Under the pieces are notes generated by a model, which made no database searches, had not been told where the DNA came from, and saw only the letters and a list, made by a program, of their open reading frames with translations. Below are positions 18,759-28,835 of a stretch of 64,000 nucleotides of DNA, piece by piece (the stretch's first letter is position 1; every line of letters starts with the position of its first letter). The position numbers were made by a program, and so were the translations under genes. This DNA comes from G963422445 sp963422445. GTDB taxonomy: Bacteria; Pseudomonadota; Alphaproteobacteria; Thalassobaculales; Thalassobaculaceae. The DNA is taken from NCBI GenBank assembly GCA_963422445.2, contig OY729512.2:2666001-2730000 (forward strand), read 5' to 3'.

Positions 18759-20233
18759 TGTCGGATGTGCTCGCTCTTGATCTCGCCTCGGCCCGAGACG
18801 CCCTGCGTCAGGGCGAGGTTTCCGCGGTCGAACTGACGGAAACCTACCTGACCGGCATGGCGGCGGCGACCGAACTCAATTGCTATATCACGCCGACGCC
18901 GGATCGCGCGATGGCAATGGCGGCCGCGGCCGATCGGAAGATTGCCGCCGGAGCTGCCGGACCTCTGGAAGGTCTGCCGATCGGCATCAAGGACCTGTTC
19001 TGTTCCGACGGTGTTCCAACCTCTGCCGGATCGCGGATTCTCGATGGATTCACACCGTCTTACGAAGCGACCGTGACGGCCCGGCTCTGGCGGGACGGCG
19101 CGGTGATGCTTGGCAAATGCAATATGGACGAGTTCGCTATGGGCTCGGCGAACGTTACGAGTTGGTACGGCGCTGTCGAAAATCCCTGGCGCTCCGATGA
19201 CAGCAGCAATGCCTGCCTCGTGCCCGGCGGCTCCTCCGGGGGCTCCGCAGCTGCGGTGGCAGCACGGATCGCGCTTGCAGCGACCGGGACCGATACGGGT
19301 GGCTCAATCAGGCAGCCGGCCAGCTTTTGCGGTGTCGTTGGCCTGAAACCCAGTTACGGCCGTTGCTCGCGATGGGGAATTGTCGCATTTGCTTCTTCGC
19401 TCGATCAGGCCGGACCGCTGACCCGAACCGTTCGCGACAGCGCCGTGATGTTGCAGTCGATGGCTGGCCATGATTCTGGCGATTCAACGTCGGCCGATCT
19501 CGCAGTGCCGGATTTCGAGGCATCGCTGACCGGCGATATCCGGGGTCTTCGCATTGGCGTGCCGGCCGAGTACCGGATCGACGGCATGCCGGACGACATT
19601 GAAACCCTGTGGACCCGCGGTATCGAAATGATGCGGGATGCCGGCGCTGTGATCGTCGATATCAGCTTGCCGCACACGCGCTACGCGCTGCCGGCGTACT
19701 ATATTGTTGCGCCTGCCGAGGCCTCGTCGAATCTCGCGCGGTATGACGGCGTGCGCTACGGCCTTCGGGTCGATGGCGAGGACCTGGACGACATGTATGC
19801 CGAGACCAGGGCCGCCGGGTTCGGGGCCGAGGTCAAGCGACGGATCCTGATTGGCACCTATGTTCTGTCGGCCGGATATTACGATGCCTATTATCTGAAG
19901 GCGCAGCGGGTGCGGGCGCTGATCAAGCGGGATTTTGAATCGGCTTTCGAACGTGTCGATACGATCCTGACGCCAACCGCGCCGTCTGATGCCTTCGCGA
20001 TCGGCGACCATGACGATGATCCGATCAGAATGTATCTGAATGACGTCTTTACGGTTCCATCGAGCCTGACCGGGTTGCCGGCGATTTCGGTTCCGGCCGG
20101 CTTGTCCGGGCGCGGTTTGCCACTTGGACTGCAAGTGATCGGGCGGATGTTCGACGAAGAGACAGTGCTCCGGGTCGGCGCTGTACTTGAGGCCGCGGCC
20201 GGCTTCACCGCCCGCCCGGCGCGAGGGACATGA
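18758..20233 (+). CDS. gatA: Asp-tRNA(Asn)/Glu-tRNA(Gln) amidotransferase subunit A
   Basis: 491 residues from ATG 18758; a GTG one codon earlier is possible but less likely. It has the amidase-signature Ser-cisSer-Lys triad: Lys in LPIGIKDLFC, and the two Ser in CLVPGGSSGGSAAAVAAR and GTDTGGSIRQPASFCG. This subunit releases ammonia from glutamine for transamidation by GatB. The length and motifs are normal, with no sign of damage. Confidence 0.97.
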   Translation: MSDVLALDLASARDALRQGEVSAVELTETYLTGMAAATELNCYITPTPDRAMAMAAAADRKIAAGAAGPLEGLPIGIKDLFCSDGVPTSAGSRILDGFTPSYEATVTARLWRDGAVMLGKCNMDEFAMGSANVTSWYGAVENPWRSDDSSNACLVPGGSSGGSAAAVAARIALAATGTDTGGSIRQPASFCGVVGLKPSYGRCSRWGIVAFASSLDQAGPLTRTVRDSAVMLQSMAGHDSGDSTSADLAVPDFEASLTGDIRGLRIGVPAEYRIDGMPDDIETLWTRGIEMMRDAGAVIVDISLPHTRYALPAYYIVAPAEASSNLARYDGVRYGLRVDGEDLDDMYAETRAAGFGAEVKRRILIGTYVLSAGYYDAYYLKAQRVRALIKRDFESAFERVDTILTPTAPSDAFAIGDHDDDPIRMYLNDVFTVPSSLTGLPAISVPAGLSGRGLPLGLQVIGRMFDEETVLRVGAVLEAAAGFTARPARGT

Positions 20234-20234
20234 T

Positions 20235-21686
20235 ATGGCGGACCTGATCCAAGGCGAAACCGGTGACTGGGAGGTCGTTGTCGGCCTTGAGGTCCACGCT
20301 CAGGTGGTTTCGCAGGCCAAGCTGTTTTCCGCTGCGTCAACGGCTTTCGGAGCCGCGCCCAACCGGCAGGTTTCGCTGGTTGATGCAGCCATGCCCGGCG
20401 TGTTGCCGGTCATCAATCAGGAATGCGTCCGCCAGGCGGTTCGGACCGGGCTCGGCCTGAATGCCCGGATAAACCGGGTCAGCGTCTTCGATCGCAAGAA
20501 CTACTTCTATCCCGATCTGCCGCAAGGCTATCAGATCAGTCAGTACAAGCAACCGATCGTCGGGAAAGGCGAACTGTCGGTCGATCTGCCGGATGGTGAG
20601 AAAGTGATCCGGATCGAACGCCTGCATCTCGAGCAGGATGCCGGAAAATCCCTGCATGATCGCGATCCGGGCCGGAGCTATATCGATCTGAACCGTTCGG
20701 GCGTCGCGTTGATGGAAATTGTGTCCGAGCCGGACATGCGGTCGGCCGGCGAGGCCGCGGCGTATCTCCGCAAGCTTCGTTCGATCCTGCGCTATCTCGG
20801 AACCTGCGACGGGAACATGGAGGAGGGATCATTGCGGGCCGATGCCAACGTGTCGGTACGCCGGCCGGGTGACGGCCTTGGCACCCGTTGCGAAATCAAG
20901 AATCTGAATTCTCTCCGCTTTCTGCAACAGGCAATCGATTATGAAGCGCGCCGGCAAATCGCGGCCATCGAGGGCGGAGGGTCGATTCGTCAGGAGACAG
21001 TCCTGTTCGATTCGGTCCGGGGCGAGACCCGATCAATGCGCTCGAAGGAAGACGCGCATGACTACCGGTACTTTCCTGATCCGGATCTTTTGCCGCTGTG
21101 TTTGAGTGAGGAATACATCGCAGCGATCGCGGCCGATATTCCGGAACTTCCTGACGCCAAGCGGGCCCGGTTCGTCAGCGAATACGGTATCGGCGAGAGC
21201 GAGGCCTTGCAATTGGTCGAAAACCGCGAAACCGCCGTCTATTTCGAAACCCTGGCCGCCGGTCGCGACCGAAAACTGGCCGTGAACTGGATGCTGACGG
21301 AACTGTTCGGCGCCCTGAACAAAGCCGGCATGGACCTTGCAAACTGCCCGGTTTCCGCAGAGTCTCTAGGCGGACTCATTGATCTGATTTCCGATGACAC
21401 GGTTTCCGGGCGGATCGCGAAAGATGTTTTCGTTAAAATGTTCGAAACTGGCGCTGAGGCAGCGGCCATCGTCGAGACCAGAGGGCTGCGGCAGATCGCT
21501 GATTCCGGTGCGATTGCAAGTCTGGTAGATGACACGCTGGCCGCCAACCAGGACAAGGTTTCCGAATTCCGTGCCGGTAAGGATAAGTTGTTCGGTTTCT
21601 TTGTCGGTCAGGTCATGAAACGCAGCCGGGGCAAGGCCAACCCCCAGATGGTGAACCAGCTCCTGCGGGAGCGCCTGGGCAACTGA
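20235..21686 (+). CDS. gatB: Asp-tRNA(Asn)/Glu-tRNA(Gln) amidotransferase subunit B
   Basis: 483 residues from ATG 20235, one base after the gatA stop. The start is chosen over an upstream in-frame one because EVVVGLEVHAQV then sits at the usual position and GCGAGGGA lies just upstream. Motifs are VEVHAQ-type VGLEVHAQVVSQAKLFSAAS, GYQISQYKQPIVGKGEL, IRIERLHLEQDAGKS, DLNRSGVALMEIVSEPDMRS and YFPDPDLLPL. A YqeY-type C-terminal domain follows. GatB activates the acyl-tRNA with ATP and performs the amidation. Confidence 0.97.
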   Translation: MADLIQGETGDWEVVVGLEVHAQVVSQAKLFSAASTAFGAAPNRQVSLVDAAMPGVLPVINQECVRQAVRTGLGLNARINRVSVFDRKNYFYPDLPQGYQISQYKQPIVGKGELSVDLPDGEKVIRIERLHLEQDAGKSLHDRDPGRSYIDLNRSGVALMEIVSEPDMRSAGEAAAYLRKLRSILRYLGTCDGNMEEGSLRADANVSVRRPGDGLGTRCEIKNLNSLRFLQQAIDYEARRQIAAIEGGGSIRQETVLFDSVRGETRSMRSKEDAHDYRYFPDPDLLPLCLSEEYIAAIAADIPELPDAKRARFVSEYGIGESEALQLVENRETAVYFETLAAGRDRKLAVNWMLTELFGALNKAGMDLANCPVSAESLGGLIDLISDDTVSGRIAKDVFVKMFETGAEAAAIVETRGLRQIADSGAIASLVDDTLAANQDKVSEFRAGKDKLFGFFVGQVMKRSRGKANPQMVNQLLRERLGN

Positions 21687-21752
21687 CCGTAGTGGGCCGA
21701 CGCTTGGCGACGGCTGCCGAATTTGCGACATTGACCGGGTCGCAAGAAATCA

Positions 21753-23138
21753 ATGGTCGGCTGGCTCGTGCATCCGGATTCCAATCTCACCGCCATTGCC
21801 ATCGTGTTTTCCGTGGCGTTGATCTGCGGTTTGCTCCTGATGCGCATCCGGCAACCGGCGATCATCGGATACATCCTCGCTGGCGCGATACTCGGGCCGA
21901 CCGGCTTCGGTGTGATCGGGGAAACCGAGGCGGCCAGGACACTTGCCGAACTTGGCGTGTTGTTGCTGCTGTTTCTCGTCGGCATGGAACTCAGTCTTAA
22001 GGGTTTCAAGACGGTCTTCCGGACGGCGTTGATCGTCGTTGCCGTCCAGATCGCGCTGTCGCTGGTTGCAACAATCGTGATCGGTCAGTTGATGTCCTGG
22101 CCGTTCCAGCAGGGGATCCTGCTCGGGTTCGTGCTGGCGATCTCGAGTACCGCGGTGACCATCAAGGTGCTGTCGGGCATGAGGCAGCTGGGGACGACAT
22201 TCGGCCGCATGACCGTTGGTGTCCTGATTGCGCAGGATCTCGCTGTTGTCGCGATGTTACTGGTGATCGAAGGGATCAGGCCGGGCGCCGAATTCGACAA
22301 TTCGATCATCTGGCGCATGGTCCTGGCAGCAGTGATTGTGGTGGGCTTGGTCCGGTACCTGTCGCGGCGCGAACGCATATCGCTACCGTTGCGTCGTGCC
22401 TTCGGCGCTGATCTCCAGGTCGTTCCGATTGCCGCGCTGGCATTTTGCGGGATTTGCGCGACGATGTCGGGTTTGCTCGGGCTGTCAACTGCATTTGGCG
22501 CTTTCCTGGCCGGTCTTGTTGTCGGCAACTCCACGGAGCGGCGTATTGTTCTGCGTGGCACACGGCCGATCGAAAGTGTTCTGCTTGCCACCTTTTTTCT
22601 GTCTGTCGGCCTGCTGATCGATGCTCGATTCCTGTTCGACAACATTGGAACACTGCTGGTTGTGCTTATCCTGGCCACGGTGATCAAGGGCGTCATCAAT
22701 GTTGCGGCATTCAGGATCGCCGGAGAGTCGTGGGAGCAGTCCGTTCTGGCCGGCGTCACGATCGGGCAGATCGGAGAATTCGGTTTCATCATCGCCGGTG
22801 TCGGGCTGACCAGCGGCGCAATCGGAATTGACGGCTACAAGACCGCGGTCGCGGTTATTGCCTTGAGCCTGATGCTTGGACCAGCCTGGGTGGAACTGGA
22901 GCGTCGCCTTCGGGCCGCAGAGGATCTTGGTGGGCGTCTGTCGCGTGCTGAACGCGCAGCGCTTGATACTGCAAACCGACTCCCGGGCGTGGCTGTTCAG
23001 CGCTTCCGTGACACCGGTGCCCGCATGCGCTGGCCGGGCATCTTCAGACTGGGTCGTCACAGTCATCTCAAGTCCGGTATTTGGCCACCACGGCTCACGG
23101 TCCGGGCAGAGGATCCCGCTGACCGCAAATCGGACTGA
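21753..23138 (+). CDS. CPA2-family cation:proton antiporter (KefB-like)
   Basis: 461 residues with about twelve hydrophobic helices up to residue 390. CPA2 landmarks are MRIRQPAIIGYILAGAILGP, LLLFLVGMELSLKGF, ISSTAVTIKVL, VLIAQDLAVVAMLL (the ion-binding Asp region) and a GEFGFIIAGVG segment. It lacks the C-terminal TrkA-N/RCK domain of classical KefB/KefC; instead a short, basic cytoplasmic tail follows. It is an inner-membrane exchanger of K+ or Na+ for protons, substrate unknown. It starts 67 bp after gatB. Confidence 0.88.
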   Translation: MVGWLVHPDSNLTAIAIVFSVALICGLLLMRIRQPAIIGYILAGAILGPTGFGVIGETEAARTLAELGVLLLLFLVGMELSLKGFKTVFRTALIVVAVQIALSLVATIVIGQLMSWPFQQGILLGFVLAISSTAVTIKVLSGMRQLGTTFGRMTVGVLIAQDLAVVAMLLVIEGIRPGAEFDNSIIWRMVLAAVIVVGLVRYLSRRERISLPLRRAFGADLQVVPIAALAFCGICATMSGLLGLSTAFGAFLAGLVVGNSTERRIVLRGTRPIESVLLATFFLSVGLLIDARFLFDNIGTLLVVLILATVIKGVINVAAFRIAGESWEQSVLAGVTIGQIGEFGFIIAGVGLTSGAIGIDGYKTAVAVIALSLMLGPAWVELERRLRAAEDLGGRLSRAERAALDTANRLPGVAVQRFRDTGARMRWPGIFRLGRHSHLKSGIWPPRLTVRAEDPADRKSD

Positions 23139-23196
23139 TACCCGGACGATCATTGCTGCTATTCTCATCTTCGGTGCCAGACCGAGGAGATAGCGA

Positions 23197-23979
23197 ATGG
23201 CAATTATGCGTTACATGGTGCCCGGCGAAATGGAACCGGTCAGCCATTATTGTCACATCGTGACATCCGGGCGTCTGGTCTGGATTTCCGGAATGGTTGG
23301 AGTCGCTGCCGATGGCTCAATCCCGGAGAAAGCCTCGGTGCAGGCCGGCATTGCCCTGGATACGATCGGCCGTTGTCTGCGTCATGCCGGCGGCCGGCCG
23401 GACCAGATTGTCAAGATGCAAGTGTTCATGACTGATATCAGCGAGCGGGTGACGATCAATCCCGTTCGTATCGCGTGGTTCGGTCCGCACCGGCCGGCGT
23501 CAACGCTAGTTGAGGTTCCAGGTCTGGTCGATTCGCGTATGAAGGTTGAGATCGAGGCGGTCGCGTGGCTGGATGCCGCCCGGAAAGGAGAAGACGGGAT
23601 GGGAATAGAACGTTTCATGGTGCCGGGCATGCGAGAGCCGGTCAGCCATTTTTGTCATGTTGTTCGGGCTGGCGATACGATCTGGCTTTCAGGCATGACT
23701 GGTGTTGCCGATGATGGATCGATACCGGAGAGCACTGTTGAACAGTTCAGGCTAGCCATGGCGGCGCTCGACAAGGCATTGCGCCATGCTGGCGGACGAC
23801 CGGACCAGGTGGTCAAGGTCCAGGTGTTCATGACGGACATTTCCGAACGCCCGCTGATCAATCCTCTGCGAATCGAATATTTCGGTTCCCACAAGCCGGC
23901 GTCGACGCTGGTTGAAGTCAGTGGTCTCGTTGACCCGCGCATGACGGTCGAGATCGAGGCAATGGCCTATATTGGCTGA
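23197..23979 (+). CDS. tandem RidA (YjgF/UK114) fusion protein
   Basis: 260 residues made of two similar RidA-type domains, residues 1-126 and 135-260. The shared landmarks occur twice: SGMVGVAADGSIPE and SGMTGVADDGSIPE, LRHAGGRPDQ(I/V)VK(M/V)QVFMT, and VEIEA(V/M)A. In both, the position of the RidA active-site Arg (PARS.VEV) reads PASTLVEV. Canonical imine/enamine deaminase chemistry is therefore doubtful. The linker DNA contains AAGGAG at 23585-23590 and ATG at 23599 in the same frame. The second domain could thus also be translated alone, and two adjacent genes may have fused. Confidence 0.9.
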   Translation: MAIMRYMVPGEMEPVSHYCHIVTSGRLVWISGMVGVAADGSIPEKASVQAGIALDTIGRCLRHAGGRPDQIVKMQVFMTDISERVTINPVRIAWFGPHRPASTLVEVPGLVDSRMKVEIEAVAWLDAARKGEDGMGIERFMVPGMREPVSHFCHVVRAGDTIWLSGMTGVADDGSIPESTVEQFRLAMAALDKALRHAGGRPDQVVKVQVFMTDISERPLINPLRIEYFGSHKPASTLVEVSGLVDPRMTVEIEAMAYIG

Positions 23980-24024
23980 CCGAAAGCGATCAAGGGCGGA
24001 GATCGGGGCCGGGTCGTCCGGCCG

Positions 24025-24702
24025 TCAAGCGAAGCTGTGACGCGACGGGATCAGGGCCGAATCGGGAAATCGGGAAATCCGGTTCGGACCCCGAAACAGG
24101 ATCTCGAAACGGCGTGGAAACAGGGTCTTGATTTCCCGGGACCCGACATCAAGACCGCCGGTGAACGCGCCGAAGGCCGGCATGACCAGTCTGCGGCCGT
24201 CGGTCACGAAACAGGCCCCGGATATGGTGCTGCCACGCAGCCCGACCCGGGCTTTTGGGTGATAGTGGCCGCTGACCTCACCATGTCCGGTTATGGAGAC
24301 TGCCTGGTGGCGAAAGACCAGCGGTCCTTTCGTGATCTCGGCGACGGCCCGGCCGCCCCAGACGGGATCCGGCGCCGGGTCGTGATTTCCGGTGATCCAG
24401 ATCCATTCGAATCGTGCGGTCAAGGACCGGATGCGGTCGAGAAGGACCGGGGTGATGCGATCCGGCGCCGCTTGATCATGAAAACTGTCGCCGAGACAGA
24501 TCACCGAGACGGGTTGATGGCGATCGAATGCCAAGGTCAGCCGGTCAGCGGTTGCGATTGTATCATAGGGCGGTAGTGGCACATTGCGTGCGGCAAAGGC
24601 GGATCCTTTTTCGAAATGCAGGTCCGAGACGACGACTGTACGGTGTGCTGGCTAGGCTAGGGCGCCGGACGGGTCGGCAACAAGCGCAGCACCATTGACC
24701 AT
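24025..24702 (-). pseudogene. pdeM: ligase-associated phosphoesterase PdeM, amber codon at position 17
   Basis: From ATG 24702 the frame reads MVNGAALVADPSGALA, then TAG at 24654-24652, then PAHRTVVVSDLHFEKGSAFA. The family has Trp at this place (GAL.WPAERT), so TGG became TAG. Beyond it the metallophosphoesterase motifs are intact: SDLHF, SVICLGDSFHD, IWITGNHDPAPD and SGHYHPKARV. No good start exists between the stop and the DLH motif; the next is GTG 24582, which would lose that metal site. Its 5' end overlaps the helicase gene, as usual for this DNA-repair pair. Confidence 0.85.
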
Positions 24703-27128
24703 GAATTCCAGCATCCGGCGAATGTCGCGACAGCCGCGGTCATGGTCAAGTGCTGCATTGCGATTGCCGATCTCGAATCAGACGGGCCGGGTATTCGGGC
24801 CTCATCGGCCATCGCTTCAGCGACGAGTTCGGCCTCGGCTTCGTCGAGCAAGATTTCCGCAGCCCGTTCGGATTCGCTCTCCCGACCGATCTCAAGGAGC
24901 ACGGGAACGGCGAGTGGTGACACCCGGTCCAGGGCCCTGATATCAATACGGCCCTGAATCTGCACCAGAAAGTCAGCCAGGCGGCGAATATCAGTTAATC
25001 TGCGGGCTGCGTCGGCACGGGTGGCGCGTAGCAGAATATGGTCCGGCTGGTGTTGGCGCAGGACATCATAGATCAGGTCGGAGTTGAAGGTGACCTGCCG
25101 GCCGGTTTTTTCGTGCCCCGACAGTCTGCGTTCGATCAGTCCGGCGATCACCGCGACATTGCGGAAGGTTCGCTTCAGAAGGCTCGACTCGGCCATCCAT
25201 TCTTCGAGATCATCTCCGTGCATGTCGGGGGCAAAGAGGTCGTGGATATCGCGGGCCGGTTTCAGGCTCCACACCGCGATGACATAATCGGTCGCGACGA
25301 ACCCCACCGGATCAAGCTGCCTGCGCTCCATTCGTCGGGTCAACAGCATGCCGAGTGTCTGATGCGCATTGCGGCCTTCGAAGCAGTAGGCGACCATGTA
25401 ATGACGTTCGCCGCGGGGGAAGATTTCAACTAGCAGGCGGTCGCTCTTGGGCAGGACAGAGCGCAATTGCTGTATCCGTAGCCATTCCTCGACGGGCGCT
25501 GGCAAGTTCGGCCAGTCGCGATCGTCCTCGAGCAGTGCCCGCACGCCGTCGGCGAGATTTGTCGTCAGGGGCAGCCGGCTGCCGGCATAGGACGGAACCC
25601 GGGGGTCATTGCCGCGGCCGGGTGAGACCTCGACGATGGTTTCACGCAGGCCCTCGTATTGCAGCAGTTGCCCGGCGAAGATGAAGGTGTCGCCGGGCTG
25701 CAGGCCTTGGACGAAATGTTCCTCGATCTGCCCGAGAAACCGGCCACACCGGAACCAGACCTTTAACGTGGCGGTTTCGACGATGGTGCCGACATTCATG
25801 CGGTATGACGCCGCGACCTGCCTGCTGGCGACAGCAAGGCGCCCGTCGTCGGGTTTCAGGCGCCTGAACCGTTCATAGACGCGCAAGGCGTAACCACCGG
25901 TGTTGACGAATTCGAGAACATCGTCAAACTCGGCCCGAAGCAGATTGCGATAGGGAGCGGCTCCGGTAACCTCGTCGTAGATGTCGTCCAGGTCGATGGG
26001 AGTGCTGCATGCCGTACCCAGAACGTGTTGCGCCAGTACGTCAAGATCGCCGGGATGCGGACGGTCACCGTCAAGCTGGCTAGCTTTCAGTGCTGACAAT
26101 GCCGCCTGGCATTCGAGGACTTCGGAGCGATTGCCGGGGACCAGCAGGGCACGGCTCGGGGCGTCGAGGCGATGATTAGCGCGTCCGATTCTCTGCAACA
26201 GACATGATGTTCCTTTCGGAGCGCCAACCTGGATCACCAGATCGATGGCAGCTCAATCGATGCCGAGATCAAGTGATGATGTGGCGACAACAGCACGCAA
26301 TTTGCCATGGACCATCGCGACCTTGACTTTGCGGCGTTGCGCTCTATCGAGCGAGCCGTGATGCAATTCGATCTCGAGACCGTCTTCATTCAGATGCCAC
26401 AATGCCTGGAAGATCAATTCTGCCTGCGCACGGGTATTGACGAACACCAGTGTCGACCGGTGCGCCGCAATCGCTGCGAATATGTCTTCCGCAGCATAGA
26501 TGGCCATATGGCCTGACCACGGCAAATGGTTCCTGCCGATGACGATTTGCGCCGTGGCCTCCACCGTACCGCTTCCGGCGATGCGCACGATATCGGCCTG
26601 GGTGCCGGAGGACAGATAGGCTTCCATGTCGACGGGATAGGCGATTGTTGCCGACAGGCCAACGCGCCGGGCCTGTGGTGCGAGCGTGGCGAGTCGTGTC
26701 AGTCCGAGCGCGAGCAATTCACCGCATTTGTTGGGTGCGAGGGCATGAAGCTCGTCAATGATCAGGCGTTCGAGAGATCGGAACAGTCTTGCGGCGTCGC
26801 CATAGGATAAAAGCAGTGCAAGACTTTCCGGTGTTGTCAGCAGGATATTCGGTGGCTGGCGGCGCTGTCGTTGCCGCTTTTGCGACGGCGTATCACCGGT
26901 CCGGGTTTCTGCCGTGATTGCCAGTTTCATCTCTGAAATCGGCTCAAGCAGGTTGCGATGGACATCGACCGTCAGCTCTTTCAGCGGCGAGATATAGAGT
27001 GTGTGGAGAGTAGGGGCAGGGGTCTCGGCCAGGGCAATGATACTGGCGAGAAATCCTCCGAGCGTCTTGCCGCCGCCGGTTGGCGCCGTCAACAGGGCCG
27101 AGCGGCCGTTGTGTGCGGCCGCCAACAT
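24657..27128 (-). pseudogene. ligase-associated DEXH-box DNA helicase, opal codon in motif region
   Basis: The part from ATG 27128 carries SALLTAPTGGGKTLGGFLAS (Walker A), LERLIIDELHALAPNKCGEL (DEXH), RVGLSATIAYP and AVVATSSLDLGID. TGA at 26255-26253 follows directly, and then AAIDLVIQVGAPKG, LLQRIGRANHR (motif VI) and a complete C-terminal half. The family reads LGIDWG.VD here, so TGG became TGA. Upstream of 27128 the expected N-terminal residues (PPWLSHWFDGRGWAPHDHQL) are encoded but lack an ATG or GTG in frame. Such helicases act with a DNA ligase and PdeM in repair. The gene looks inactivated. Confidence 0.85.
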
Positions 27129-27242
27129 CGCGAGCTGATGGTCATGCGGAGCCCAGCCGCGGCCATCGAACCAGTGGGAAAGCCACGGCGGCAGGTCGGA
27201 GTTTGAAGCCGGTACGGGGCTGGCATCGGCTGGCTGTTGCGG

Positions 27243-28037
27243 TCAGGTTCCGGGATACCAGGCCGGATGGCGTTTTTCATTGAAGCTTGCGAGACCTTCT
27301 TGCGCTTCGCCGGTCTGGCGTTTCGCTGCATGGGCGGTGACCAGTTCGTCAAAATAGTTGTCAATCACCAGAAGCCCGGCGTCTCGCAGGATCGCATGTT
27401 TGGTCTGGGTTGTCGCGTCAGGTGCCGCCAGAAGCAGGTTGTCGAGTACGGGCGCCACGGCGTCGTCGAGTCCTCCGGTCGGGCACAGTTGGTGGACGAG
27501 TCCGATCGTATGGGCCGTTGCTGCATTGAAGCGTTCGCAAGTCAGGGCATAGCGTCGCGTGTTCCGTGGTCCGATTGCAGCATTGAGTTGCGGGATGATG
27601 ACGCTTGCGATGACGCCCCAGCGGGCTTCGGTAATCGAAAACAGGGCATCTTCGCTAGCGATCACGATATCACAAGCTGCGGCGATACCGGTTCCCCCAC
27701 CGAAACATCCCCCATGAATCAGGGCGATCGTCGGCTTCATGACTTCGCTCAGGCCCCGGATGGCCTGAGCGGTCCGGCGTGATACTTCGAGATTTTTCTC
27801 GGGTGACAATGTGCCGACCTGTTTCAGCCATTTCAGGTCGGCGCCAGCTTGGAAGTGCCGTCCGTTGCCGCGTATGACGATGACCCGGACGTCGTCATCG
27901 GCCGCGCAGCGGGTGACAATTTCGATCAACAGTTTGATAAGGTCGCCGTCATAGGCGTTGTTGACCTCGGGCCGGTTGATGGCGATGGTGGCGACGCCAC
28001 GGTCGTCGACATCAAGCAGCACGACTGGTTCTGTCAT
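27243..28037 (-). CDS. enoyl-CoA hydratase/isomerase family protein
   Basis: 264 residues from ATG 28037; the longer open frame upstream lies in repeat DNA and is disregarded. Crotonase-fold motifs are GNGRHFQAGADLKWLKQVG (oxyanion-hole strand), IHGGCFGGGTGIAAACDIVI and SITEARWGVIASVIIPQLNA with the catalytic-type Glu. It resembles methylglutaconyl-CoA or related hydratases of branched-chain catabolism, but the substrate is not determined. The stop is 115 bp before the helicase ATG, on the same strand. Confidence 0.9.
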   Translation of the reverse strand: MTEPVVLLDVDDRGVATIAINRPEVNNAYDGDLIKLLIEIVTRCAADDDVRVIVIRGNGRHFQAGADLKWLKQVGTLSPEKNLEVSRRTAQAIRGLSEVMKPTIALIHGGCFGGGTGIAAACDIVIASEDALFSITEARWGVIASVIIPQLNAAIGPRNTRRYALTCERFNAATAHTIGLVHQLCPTGGLDDAVAPVLDNLLLAAPDATTQTKHAILRDAGLLVIDNYFDELVTAHAAKRQTGEAQEGLASFNEKRHPAWYPGT

Positions 28038-28106
28038 GAGGGCACTCCGTATCGGGCAGTTTGGCGAGGCTATGCCGAGAGTGGGCCTCGGGCAAGCCGA
28101 TGATGT

Positions 28107-28739
28107 ACGGTGATCCCACGCTGTAAACGGCGAGTCCGTGACAAGAGTTTGGCGACATGAATTCTTGCCAAAAAAAGATACCCGATTCGCAGTCCGAAAT
28201 GCAACAGAGGTCGTGACAGGGTCAAGAGACGAAGAACCGATTTGAAAACAGCCAGCGGTCTCCGCATGGTACAGGTCTTCGTGACAAGGCTTGTCCCAGC
28301 ATGCCGATTCGTTGAAATCGATCTGATCCGGGAACCGGATTTCGGCAGGAACCACGTTCAAAACCCGGTACAATGCAGAAAAGCTCCGGAACCGAGGGCA
28401 GTAAGACGAATGTGGCGCCTGCCGCAGTTCTGATTGGCAAGCGCGACCATCCGAATGCCCCACAAGGTCATCAGTGCAATAGGGTTTGTAGACGGCATTG
28501 CGAATATCCTGCTGGCGAGGTAACGAACAGGTCAACCCGAAACACACGGTGATCCCATGCTAAATTTGAATGCCGGTGGAGCGGCGCTTTGATGACATGC
28601 AGCGAAGTCATTTTCACAATTTTGGTCCGTAAACGAGATTAAATCGTCGGAGAAAACGGGCTTTTCTATCTTTTTTGGCAAGAATGCATGTCACCAAACT
28701 CTTGTCACGAACTCGCCGTTTACGGCGTGGGATCACCGT
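28107..28739. repeat. 633-bp segment bounded by 74-bp inverted repeats
   Basis: The left arm (28107-28180) starts ACGGTGATCCCACGCTG and ends in an A-rich stretch. The right arm (28667-28739) is its inverse with about 90% identity and ends GCGTGGGATCACCGT. No transposase gene lies between the arms. The right arm is also the end of the 194-bp repeat at 28546. The left arm could therefore be the remaining end of a second, inverted copy. Confidence 0.75.
28546..28739. repeat. MITE-like repeat, 194 bp, copy 1
   Basis: It begins ACGGTGATCCCATGC and ends with the near-perfect inverse GCGTGGGATCACCGT. The same unit occurs at 54983-55175 with clear similarity throughout (for example GCGGCGCTTTGA and AAGTCATTTTCACAA). 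It is non-coding and has terminal repeats, like a non-autonomous transposable element. Confidence 0.78.
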
Positions 28740-28835
28740 GACCCGAGGCAGAATCCATCTTGAATTTCAGACATTCTGATCCCGTGATTCGACCGGATTG
28801 ATGGTCCGAGGTTCCAACTCCCGAATTTTCGGGGA

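Noticed and set aside
24025..27128. TGA and TAG reassigned to Trp in this genome
   Set aside because: Intact genes such as pmbA and gatC end in TGA and TAG/TGA stops are used normally; the two changes are local.
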